Shown: in pieces, positions 47,106 through 59,100 of the stretch
Layout: every line of letters begins with the position of its first letter
How positions within the stretch are numbered: the stretch's first letter is position 1
Source of the DNA: Talinum fruticosum
Lineage: Eukaryota; Streptophyta; Magnoliopsida; Caryophyllales; Talinaceae
Assembly: GCA_021018815.1 (NCBI GenBank)
Contig: JAITYX010000016.1
Location: 8,137,001 to 8,201,000, forward strand
Reading direction: 5' to 3'
Length of the DNA: 64,000 nucleotides
Made by a program: the position numbers and the translations under genes
Notes under the pieces: model-generated
Told to the model about the DNA's origin: nothing
Database searches by the model: none
The model's input: the letters and a program-made list of their open reading frames with translations, nothing else

Positions 47106-50100
47106 ATGGGGGAGTGACATCGACAATGGCGGCGAAGTTCGCGTTTTTCCCGCCGACGCCGCCGTCATACCGGCTGGCGGTGGAGGAGGGGACGGGGAAG
47201 ATGAAGATCACCGACGTTGTGGAGAGAGAAAATGCCGATGTCCTGAAGCTTTGCACTAAGCGAGGAAATGAGATTATCGCTGTTTTTATGAGGAACCCTT
47301 TGGCAAAGCTCACTGTTCTTTACTCACATGGTAACGCCGCCGATTTGGGGCAGATGTATGAGCTGTTTGGCGAGCTCAGTACACATCTGAGAGTTAATTT
47401 GATGGGGTCAGTGAGTATTCTCGGTACTTGAAATATTTAATGCGTTTTTTATGATTTTGGTTCTGGTAATTTGGCGATGAACTGTTTGATTGATTAGAAG
47501 TTGGTGTAGAATTGACAGTTCTTTTTTTAAATTTCTTTTGAACTGGGAAATCTGTCAAATCTGGAATCTTTGGTGGGTTTTCTGTACTGATATTAAGAAG
47601 TTGGGGTGGTAATTTTTGCTGCAAGAATTTAAAAGCTGGATCTTTTTCTGTGTTAAAGAACTGATTTTTGCTTGCCAACCTACATTTGTATGCCACAAAT
47701 GAAGCTTAGATGGGAGATGGAATCTGCTTTTGATCCTCTGCATCTTACTAATAGATACGTTTTGAGTTCATCACTTGGAGCTCGCTTAGGACTAAATTGT
47801 TGACCGTCTTCAGTGTAAGAAGAGAAGTTCTCATTCAAGTTTTTAATTTGCTGATCTGCAGATATGATTATTCGGGTACGGGCAGTCTTCCGGTAAGGTA
47901 CGGTTAAAACTTTGTGAAATGCTGCTCAATTCGTGTTGGTTTTCTGCGTTATGTTGATGAATGTAATCCTATGATCTTACTTATCAAGGAGATATGTATG
48001 GTCTCATGTTCTTTCAGCCCAGTGAGCAGAACACTTATGCGGACATAGAGGCTGCATATAGATGTCTAGTGGAAAAGTACGGGGTAAAGGAGGAAGATGT
48101 TATACTATATGGGCAATCTGTTGGAAGTGGTCCTACGTTAGATTTAGCTACCCGGCTACCAAACTTGAGGGCTGTTGTTCTCCACAGTCCAATTATGTCC
48201 GGCCTACGGGTTATGTATCCAGTGAAGAGGACGTATTGGTTTGACATATATAAGGTATGTTCTAAAGCTAGTAGATATGTAATAATGGCAACCTGTGTGG
48301 TCACTTGGAACCTTTGAAGTAGATTGTCAGCTAAATATTTCACTGCCGTGCAGAATATTGACAAAATACCATTCGTCAGCTGCCCTGTTTTGGTGATTCA
48401 CGTAAGTATTTGCTGTGTCCGTTATTCATTTAAATTTGAAGAAATTTTGGATGCATTGTTACTTAAGAATTCATCGCGAGAAATATTTCAGTAGAATTCT
48501 CTTCTGAGAAGTATGGTTACTGTTTCCTTGATTCAGAATCTTAGGAGTATGATATTTAGGCATTGCTTCTTGATGGTCTAATGCCCAAATTTATTTGTAG
48601 CTTACTTGTGATATGTCTTTGGGGAAAATAAGAAGGCAGCATCTTCAGCTAAGTCTGTATCAGATGAGTAAACCTCTTGCAACTAAAAATGAGGAGGGAA
48701 ACACGGAAGACATATGAACTAAAACTTGAGGATTTCGGAATAGGATATTGGCTTGTGAATATCTTCTATATCTTGTTTTTAGGTTAGGCCAACCACCAAC
48801 CTCAACCCTATGCAAAGTAGACTGCAATATTTAGAAGCCCCCACCTTTGAGGGAGGGCTTTTGGGTTGTGGGTGTGTGGGGGACTGAGGAGGAAGCGGCA
48901 ACACTTTGGCAAAGCTAAATTTCCTGCTATTGTTCATGTTCAAACTTCAACTCTTTTGACTTCTTACTGTGGAGTGGGTGAACAGTTTGTGTCCAAGTGG
49001 AATTCAGTGGTAGAAGCAATTGTGGTGGTTGTGTCATCTAGTCTTAGGTATTTTTGGGCATGTTCTCTTCCTCTTTAAAATTGAGAAAGCACTATGTACG
49101 AGTCATGGTAACAGATGGTTTTGGGAATTTTTTGGCATTTGCACCAGGGCTGACCTTTCATACTGCAAAAGTACAGAGTTGTTTCTAAGTTATCCTGTTG
49201 GAAGTTGGAGGTGTGTTTACTGGTTAACAAAGTCTCATGGTGTACAGAAATGGAATGATGCTGAGGTATGATGCGGCTAACCATGAGAAAAGTGTGAGTT
49301 AATGGATTTGAAGATTCCCATTAATGTTAAGAGCACACATCTACAGTACTATGTTCTTGGGTATAGTCAGTTGGAAGCTAGCTAACTGAATGTAGCTGGA
49401 AAAACTAGTTGTGTTTCCTTGGTTCATCTGCATTAGGCAATCGAGATGCTTATGTGAGGGAATGCTATCTTTCAAACTGCTCTTGGCCCCTCAGTTCCCT
49501 AGCCTTTGAGTAAAGGAACAGCTATAGACTGAAGTGAAATATGGTATATCTTACTTTTGCTGCAAAGACTACACATCAACAGAAACAGAGGAGAAATGTA
49601 GGAGAGAAAGAACAATAACTTTTAAAAGAGAATCTGAATATGATCTGGAATTATGAGATGGAATTAACGAAGCCCTTGCATATTAGCCGGCTAGGAGTCT
49701 TGCTACTTGACTTTCTTTTCATTTTTCCTCCACCCCAAAAAGAACTGTTTATAATGGATTCACTTGAATGCAAAATGGAACAATCAATTGACAGTATCTA
49801 GCAAATGTAGAGTGTGATGTGTTCGTCCAAATAGTAAAATTTTGTATATGTTTTGTGCAATTATATGTTGAAAAGCTGTTGTTCATGTATGCTTAATTTG
49901 ATAAAATTTCTCTTTGGCTTTGCCGACCAGAGAGCATGATTTTTACTCTTTTGGTGCTGCAGGGTACAGCTGATGATGTTGTGGATTGGTCTCATGGTAA
50001 GCAATTATGGGAGCATTGCAAGGAAAAGTACGAACCCCTATGGGTTAAAGGTGGAAATCACTGTGATTTAGAGCTTTACCCAGAATACATTAAACATCTC

Positions 50101-50839
50101 AAGAAATTCATCTCAGTTATTGAGAAATCACCAAATCTAAAGACTGGATCTGGGTTGAGTTCTGATCGATCAGATCATCCTAGAAGCAGCACAGACTGCC
50201 GAGATAATAAATCAAGGCCTAGTGCTGATCAAAGGGAAATGCCTAGAGCAAGTACAGAGCAGAAAGAAAAAACCCGGAAAAGCACAGAACAGAGAGATCA
50301 GTCACGAGCCAGCACCGACAAAAGAGAGAAATCAAGAAAGAGTGTGGAGAAATCAAGAAAGAGTGTAGAGAAATCAAGAAAGAGTGTTGATAACCACCCT
50401 GATAAAGCAAATAACTGCATTGAACGGCCTGAGAAAGCAAGGAACAGTGTTGATAGGTAAATTGAAAATCAGAACTCTTCTTACAATGCCTTTCTGCCTT
50501 TTCTTTTTCCAATTTATCCGTACTGATTGTTGTAGGTACTTGATATTTGGATTTAATGGTTCTTTTTCCAAATGCATTTTAAAAGTTTTCAACCCAACAA
50601 AAAAGTTTATTTTGAACTTTTTATGCGTGTTTCTTGGAACTGGTCTTTCTACTTGTAGAAATGCTTCTAGAGGTCGGTGGCCCACATTTGAATCTCCCCA
50701 TACCTTGTGAAAGCAGGACCGACATTGGGAGTTGTTGCCTGTACTGATTGTTGTGCCAACTGATTGCAGGTTTGGAGAGATGATGAGGTCTGTGGGATTC
50801 TGCAATATTGACTGTTTTAGGCCTTCAGCTGTAGGCTGA
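47106..50839 (+). CDS. ABHD17-like alpha/beta hydrolase (two frameshifts)
   Basis: A serine hydrolase of the ABHD17 family, whose animal members remove palmitate from membrane proteins; plant substrates are not established. Exons: 47106-47406, 47862-47897, 48018-48254, 48354-48401, 49963-50456, 50770-50839. Restored length is about 395 residues. Landmarks are SHGNAADLG (oxyanion region), the nucleophile Ser in GQSVGSGP, Asp in GTADDVV and His in GGNHCDLE. The Arg/Lys/Ser-rich tail carries three 7-residue KSRKSVE-type repeats and ends in [18 protein letters not shown]. Exon 1 is one base short: the ATG is followed by GGGGAGTGA, a stop, instead of the conserved MGGVTS start, which needs one more G in 47108-47112. 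Exon 2 is also one base short at GGG 47874-47876, in the expected [12 protein letters not shown]. The MGGVTS start would suit N-myristoylation. An in-frame Met at 47126 could start translation without the first repair. Confidence 0.87.
50329..50391 (+). repeat. Coding minisatellite, three 21-bp units
   Basis: Three near-identical in-frame 21-bp units lie head to tail, encoding [14 protein letters not shown] and KSRKSVD. They sit in the basic tail of the ABHD17-like protein. Confidence 0.9.
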
Positions 50840-53165
50840 GGGAGAAGAGGTCAGTTCATGGATCAAGAATGTATCTTCATTAAATTTCATATATTTGATT
50901 GGGCAGCTGTGTTATTTGGGTTTGGGAATTGTCTTTGTTTCATTTTCTTTTTCCATCTTTCAGAGAAACAACAGGAAACTTATTTATCGAGGCAGATTAT
51001 GTACTGTTCACCAGTTTTTCCCTCTGCTGGAATAACAAAGTTTGCCTGTTATTTCTCCCTTTCCGAGCCATGCCTGTTGTGCAAAAACAAGAGAGCTGTT
51101 TGTCTTATGATCTTGTTTAGTCATGTAAATATACTAATTGAACAGTTTTATTTATTTTATAATGATTCAGAATTGCCAGTTTCACTATGTCTGTCATTGT
51201 CTCTTTCCTGATACATTAACTGCCTTATTTCTTAATTTATTCTTAAAAGACGAAAAACTTTCAATTATTTTGTCAATTGTGTGGTGCAAATGGACAAGCA
51301 ATCGCTGTACTGACAAATATGCAGCGTGGTTTTATGCTAGTACCATTATGAAACCCCTGTATTTTTGGGGCCTTCTGCTGCTACTGCTGTTCTTTTGTAT
51401 GAGAGATAGTTATCATTTTGGGAACATTGAATTGAACTAAACACTCAAATTCTAGGTTGTGGTCGCCCTTGTGCCTCTAAGTGCTGTTTTCAGGCCCGCT
51501 GTTTTCATGGAGAAATTGAACCCCCAATTCCATTGATCCAAATGAATAGCTGGGGCAATTTGCTCATGCCATATGCAGCAAGTAACGAAAGGGGTTAGTA
51601 ACAAAGCAAATGTACTGCATTCAGATTTCGTGGTCGGATAACCTAAACCGGTTATGTAACTTTTGCTCTTCATTCTAAGTATAATGTTCACTTTGATATG
51701 GCTACGGCCACACGAACTTTATCTTGAATGTGAAACACAAAGTAATCTCAACAATGACACTCATATCAAACACCTGACATCTCAAACACCTGACACGCCT
51801 CTAATATTTTGTGTCTTATTATTGTAATTGAAGTGTCCAAATAAGACGTGGGACAAATGTTTGATATTTTACACGAGAATTTTTGTTTCACAAAACATTG
51901 TTGTAACTTGTACTGGATATTTGTAGTTTATTTCTTCAGCCTACCTTTGCAAGCATTTTCTATAAATATCTCCTCTCATGTCTACTTATCTTCTTTGCGC
52001 CCTTTTTAAACATGACCTCTTAATCCAATAAAGTTTGCTCAGGCTATCTCCACTTAGGAGTAAGTTGCTCCAATTATCATATGGATATAAGAGTTGGTCC
52101 GAACACACATGAGTGTAAGAATTGCTGCAAATTCCTTTCTATTATTATTGGGGGTAAATCATTTGCAATATTTAATCTTTTAAAAAAATTTAAAAAGCAG
52201 AAAAATAAATATTATTTTACTTTTTGCCCCTTTTCCTCCCAATCTATCTCCTTTACAGGGGAAAAAAAAACTTAAAAGATTAACTTGAACAATTTTTTTA
52301 ATTGTTTGAAATTTACAAATTAGTCATTACAAATAAAATACCATAGGCATTAAGCCTATATTGAGCTTTTCTCAAACAACTATTTTATAGTTACGAGTGA
52401 CTATAACAATATCAACGTTGATTTTCTAAACTTTGTTCCAACAAAATTAATATTAGATGAAAATAGTAATAATTCAAATAGTAATATACCTAATATAATT
52501 TTAAAAGATATAATTGAGACTTTATAAAAATTCTTAAAAAACAAAAGTCAATTTAAAAATAATTTATAATACATTTTTATAGAAGATTTGTCCATATCTC
52601 AAATAAAGTTTTCTATCAAAAAACCAATGACCAAATCTAAGACTCTTGTTCTTATATATATTTTTTATTTTGTTAAAGGTATGATATTTAAAAAATATTT
52701 TATTAACGGACATATCCAAAGTCTAAACTATTTTCCTTCAATATTTTTTTTGTTTTTTAATGGAACATCGATATTTTTTTTAAATTTTTTTATCACCGGA
52801 ACCGATATTTTGATTTCTTGGAGCTCCTGAAAAGAAAAAGATATTTTCCGCTAGAACTTTGTTGCTGGACGTGCTTGAAGTCGGCTTTGCCACTGAAACA
52901 AAGAGCAGAGAAAGAGGTTTTACCGTTTTAGGAAGGGTTTTAAGATCATCAATCCATTTCGGTAGTACTTCTTTCCTTCCCACCCAGTTGGCCAATTCGT
53001 CAAACATTCTTGCATTTGATTTTCCTCTCTAATCAAGCAGAACAATTTGATGTCCAGTAGCAACCCCACTTAAACCCGGCAACTGTATCGCTGAGTTTTG
53101 ATTTTCTCTTTCCAATTCATAAATCAACCCACAATTCCCTCACAAACCCAGCTTTTGATTCCAAA
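50840..53165. other. Intergenic between ABHD17-like and RPOTmp
   Basis: The first few hundred bases are probably the 3' untranslated region of the hydrolase. The rest is AT-rich, with no gene or transposon end recognised. The last 150 bp should be the leader of the polymerase gene. Confidence 0.45.
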
Positions 53166-56100
53166 ATGTGGAGAAATTTTGCTAAACAAGCTATTTTGAG
53201 AACCCCAAAATTGTCTTTGAAACCCCTCTCTCTTTCCCGCCAGACTTGTAGTTTCCCAGGGGCCTCCCACGATTCATTTACTTCTGAGAGATGGAAATTC
53301 AGGCCCTTTGAGCTCAGTTCTTGCAAAAAATTGGACCTTCCTGAACTGAGTGTTTGTCGAAATGGCGGTTCTTTGTCAAAGGAAGAGAGTGGAGAGAGAC
53401 CCATTTCTGGATGTTTGAGTAATCAAGGTAATTTTAATAGTTTGTGCCCTAAAGGGTATGCTAGCCTTGCTGAGGCTGAAGTTGCCTCTGAAGATGGTGA
53501 AGTTGATATTTCATTCGAGGAAATTCAGGAATTGGTGGAAGTGATGAGAAGGGAAGAGAAAAGGGCGAAATTGCGGGTAGTGAGGCAGCAAAAGCAGAAA
53601 TCATTGGGGGTTTGTCCTTGTATAAGTACCAAACCCTTAAAAATAGGCAGTTGAAGCTTGAAACTGAGTCATGGCAACTAGCTGTAAATGAGTATAAGGA
53701 GCTCTTATCTGAAATGTTTAAGCAGAAGTTGGCACCTAACTTGCCATATGTGAAGTCATTGTTCCTAGGTTGGTTTGAGCCATTAAGGGACAGCATTTTG
53801 GAGGAGCAAGAATTAATCAGGAAAGGGAAATGTAGAGCTTCATATGGACCATATTTTGACCAGTTGCCTGCTGATATGATGGCAATTGTAACTATGCATA
53901 AGTTGATGGGATTGTTAATGACTGGAAGTGACCATGGCACTGCAAAGGTTATCCATGCTGCTTGTGCAATCGGCGAAGCCATCGAACAGGAAGTGAGCGA
54001 ACTTGAACTTTCTTTATTTCATTTGTTTCATGGTTTATATGAACTAGAACTAGCCTCAACCCCCCTCCTTAACGTCTTCAAATGGATCTTTGTCTCATTC
54101 ATTTTTTGAATTTTTCAGGGTTCTGGACATAGTGACAACTGACTAATGACATGATAGTATGTTAGAATAAACATTGATGTTTTAGTTCTTCTGGACATGT
54201 TGACAAATGATGATGCTTTGTAGGAATATTGATTTTCAGCGTTGATTAATCTAATGATTTTCGTATATAGGTTACCATACACAAATTCTTAGAGAAAAGA
54301 AAGAAGAAAAAGGGTGATCAAGATAACAACGGTGAAGAAGGTAAACATGGAGCTGTAGACCGTGACCAAAAGCAACAAATGAAAAACTTGTGTGATTTAA
54401 TGAAGAAGCAAAAGCGGCAACAAGTTCTGAAAATAGTCAATTCACAGGATGACGCAAAGCCCTGGGGCTCAGATGCAAGGGCTAAGGTATTTATGTACCA
54501 ACATTGTAATTAGTCACTGTGTCCTAATCTTATCCCTTAACCTGTTTTTGGTGGGAGTCACATTGTTTCACATGTTATAGGTTGGGAGCCGTCTGATAGA
54601 ATTGCTGGTCAAAACAGCATATATACAATCTCCAGCTAATCAGTTGGCGGAGGATCCACCTAACTTTCGGCCTGCGTTTTTCACACATTGAGGACTTTTG
54701 GTCCTGAGAACAAGTGATAGCAATCTCTCTCAGTGCGTCAAACTATTTGGTTCTGCTTATTCGTGGATTATAAATATGTGACAAATCTTTTTTGGTTTGA
54801 TAGGAAAACCAGCCGAAGATACGGGGTAATTGAATGTGACCCACTCATTGTGAAAGGTCTAGAGAAAACTGTAAGTTATGAAAAGAATGAAACACTTCAT
54901 ACTGTAGATGTTTCAATGATTAGTTGGTTGTTATGTTCTTTGCTACTAATTTAACTGCTAAAATTGTATTATTTTCACTCATACAGCTTCCTGCTCTTCA
55001 TCTTGATTTTTTCTACCTTTTGCCTAAAACTAATATAGCTTTTCTTATTTTCATGTAGCCGAGGCACATGGTCATTCCCTATATGCCAATGCTGGTGCCA
55101 CCAGAGAAATGGACAGAGTAGGGTTCATAGTCCTTTCTCAGTTCCTGCCTCCTTGTATACTTCTTACTCTTCTCCCCTGTTGTAGTCAAGCTTTAAGTCC
55201 CCTAAAAACTAATCCTGTCTAAATCCATGGGTGTCGATTCTCTAATATGTCACTGTCAAAATTTTCAACTGGTTTGTTGTCTCTGATTTAAGTTTCAGTT
55301 GAATGCCTGCCTTACTTGGTCATTGCTTTCCTAATTTGGCCACTGCTTTTTTATGCATTAAAGCTAAATTTCCATCTCTTGGATGTAATTGCATAGAAAC
55401 TTGTCAATAATCATTTATTCACTTTTATAGGAGGTACTTTGGACCATTTGGTTCATTTATTCCCATAAATGATGGATAAGGTTTTCTTAGAAATCTTAAG
55501 AAACTTTTGCTAGAAAGAATACTTTTTATCTGGGTCTTCACTTGAGAGGATATGGAGAATGCTTTCTGAGAGTTCAGGGACTCAATTTACATAATTACCT
55601 ATTATTGATGTATGGCCCCCAGGTTGGCCTTTATGTATCTTCAATTGTGATGTGCTGGGACAGGTTAGGGGAAAGAGAAGAGTAGAAATGTTAAATTGCT
55701 GGTTTTGAAGTTTGTCAGACTGTCTGGATCTATTATGTGTAAGAGTTGGTTCACTTGTTGGGCTGAGAGTTACTGTTATAGATGTAAGAGGTGTATCTGG
55801 GTATTTAAAGCTAAAAAATAGGGTGATAAGAAAAAGGGAATGTCGCAAGAGAAAGGTGGGGACTAAAACGTTCAGAAAAGGACAGAAATTAAATGGTGGG
55901 TAGAGAATGAAGCATTTAGGAAGGAAATTAGCAAGAATAACCAGACAATTTGTGGAGGGAAAAAGGGTGGACCAGAGAGAAAGATCAAGCAGAAGAAACT
56001 AAGAAACAGAGTGAGCTCAAAGGAAGGAGGGCAGTGGATTGAGAGAGAGTGAAACTTTGGTGAAAATGAGCCGCACACCCTGACCTGGATCTTTCTTTTA

Positions 56101-59100
56101 ACCCCTTTTTTTTGGGGTGGGGGGGTTGGAATTAAGATACACTGGAGTATGATGCATGGACCTGAATGGAATAGCTTTAAGCAAGGATTCAGATATAAAC
56201 TGGTTCTTCTGAGGAGAAAGATTCCTACAATTGCAGTACCAAGAGTTTTAGCACTACCTGTAGTGCGGGTTTGGAAAATATGCATTTCGTTGATCAGATT
56301 TCTCCTTTGAATATGAAAAGTTAACGTTATAAACAGCTGTGAGAACATTGATTCCAGCTGTGATTTTCGTGGTGTGAAAATCCAAGGAAATGTTTTTTTG
56401 TCCAAAAATTTTAAAAGAGAGGAGAGAGGAAAAGTCATGAAAAGGCTCAAAGAATGTAGGCTAGTGTATTCTGAAGCGTATGAGATTGCAGAATTCGTTG
56501 CATCATCCAGGAGCTTGCATCATAAAAAGCTACAGACATATTGAATATTGCAGTTCAATAGTGTACGAGTGTTTGGGAAGGAGGTATCCCTGCTTCTGAA
56601 AACCCCCCAATTTCCTTTATTTTTCCATGTAGCTGGGCAGCTTTCTTTTTCTTTCAAGGTTTTGTTTTGGTTGGGTTAGGGGGAGGATTTAGGGTTGAGG
56701 TTGGCGGGAGGCAATCTTTATGCACGGCAAAAAATGCAAGAAGAAAGCCTTATAATTTTCAAAGTAGTTTGTTCAATATGGTTATGTCTCTAATTGAATC
56801 TGACTTCTGAAATGCCAGTCACTTGCTTATTATGATTTACTGGTTTCTTACAATGAGGTTGTCTTCTTCTAGTTATGACAAAGGTGCATACCTGGCACTA
56901 CGGTCATATGTAATGCGTACTCATGGATCTAAACGACAGCGTGAAGCAGTAAAGAGAGCCCCAAAGAAGCAGCTCGAATCTGTTTTTGAGGTTAGGAGAT
57001 AGCTCACTTATTCTTAGTCTATTTTCTCGTTTACTGAATAGCTACTTTAGCAGTCTTACTCTACTGCTTTTGGTTTGCAGGTTAGCTGTAACTGACATCT
57101 TTTTACTATTCTATTTACTGGATGTTTTTGTCCTTGAAAAATTCCATAGGCATTGGATACTCTCGGAAACACAAAATGGAGGGTTAATAACAAGGTCCTT
57201 AGCATTGTGGATGGGATATGGGCAAGCGGAGGACATCTAGCTGACTTGGTTGATCGTGATGATGTGAGTCATCTTATCTTATCCCATGCTTAGATTAATT
57301 AATTAAGATTCACTTGTATAGGAATTTTTTCTGCGTTGTTGCTCATAATTAGTTATCCACATCCAAAATTGCTCTTTTTACCCTGTTCTTCTTTGGGGTG
57401 CCATTACTTCATGCAGGTTCCTTTGCCAGAACAGCCAGATACAGAAGATGAATCCCAGCTCAAGAAATGGAAATGGAAGGTGAGATCTGTGAAGAAAGAG
57501 AATAGAGAGAGACACTCTATGCGGTGTGATATAGAACTCAAACTTGCGGTTAGTAATTATTTGCTATAACTTTCACTTGGGTTATGCTTAAGAATAGGCA
57601 TGATGCTCTTGCTTTCTTTCATCTGACTAGGTTGCTCGAAAGATGAGGGATGAAGAAGGCTTCTTCTACCCGCACAATATTGACTTTCGTGGCCGTGCAT
57701 ACCCCATGCACCCTTACTTGAATCATCTTGGCTCTGACTTGTGTCGAGGCATTTTAGAGTTTGCAGAGGGACGACCTCTTGGAAAATCAGGATTGAGCTG
57801 GCTAAAAATACACTTGGCAAATCTATATGCTGGTGGAGTTGACAAATTGTCTCACGAGGGTCGAATAAATTTTTCAGAGAATCATTTGGATGATATCTTT
57901 GATTCTGCGGATAAACCACTAGAAGGAAAGCGTTGGTGGTTAAAAGCAGAAGATCCTTTTCAATGCTTGGCTGTCTGCATTGATTTGGCTGCAGCTTTGA
58001 GAAGTCCATCCCCTGAGACTTTTATTTCTCACATTCCAGTTCATCAGGTGAGCATATGAATTATATATAAATTTCTGTCTATTGAACAGAATATTTTGTG
58101 CACAAAACCACGAATTGTATATACCTTTCTGTCTGTCAAACAGAATCTTTTCATATCTTATTCTAGTCCTTTGACTGTTTGCTTTCTCTTTCATTTATGA
58201 TCTATTCCAGCTGTTTCTGAAATGCTATGTAAGATCTCCTTTCTGTTCTGACAGGATGGTTCATGCAATGGCTTACAACACTATGCTGCTCTTGGGAGAG
58301 ATACGGTATTTTCTTGGTTTCTCCTCCTTTGATGTCTTGCTATCAGATGCTTCTGCACAAAAACCATACTGAGAAGTTGAACCTCAAAACTTTTATGCTC
58401 GGGATCAGTAATTCCTTTACGTTGTTTGTTTGAAAGGATCCTACCACCCAGGCCTATATCATAACCATGTGAAACTTATCTGGCATCTTCTGTGTTTGGA
58501 GGTCTTTACCCTAATATAGATGTAAATGCTAGAGAGGGCGTTGATTAGGCAATTTACCCAAATCAAAGTTTGCTTTGTAAAATTAAACTAACTGCTAGGT
58601 TATTCTGGATTTTGATTTCTGTCCTGTCATCCAGTGGTAAACAGTAAAATGCTTGATTAAGAAGTGATGATGTCTTTAAGTTTGAATGAAATATAGTCCA
58701 TTTTCTGGAAATGCTTGTACATTGATGATCTGTATAAATGAATGTACTATTCGTGGTTCTGAGTTTTGACATCGGTGAATAAAGGAGTTCTTGCTCAAAA
58801 ATACCACTAAACTTTCTCACATATACAAAAATGTCACTAAGCTTTTTGTCAATTAAAAATACCACTAAACTTTACAAAATATTCAAGAATGCCATTAATA
58901 TAGTGGCAGTTTTGAATGTTTTTGAAAAGTCAAGTGGTGTATTTTATTGTTTTTAAGCAAGTTCAGTGGCATTTTTCACTGAAAAAAGTGAAGCGACATT
59001 TTTGAATATTGAAAAAGTTTAGTAGTATTTTTGAGCAAGAACTTGCAAATAAAGTCATATGTTATTTATAAGTATCCTTCTCATTCAATTTGTTGAAAAT

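Noticed and set aside
46963..47313. 116-codon minus-strand open frame over the ABHD17-like exon 1
   Set aside because: It is antisense to a clear conserved exon and has no features of its own.
53461..53982. 173-codon minus-strand open frame over RPOTmp exon 1
   Set aside because: It is a shadow of the polymerase coding strand.
55872..56450. 192-codon minus-strand open frame in RPOTmp intron 5
   Set aside because: Phe/Ser/Leu-rich translation of purine-rich intron sequence; no recognisable domain and no splice context.
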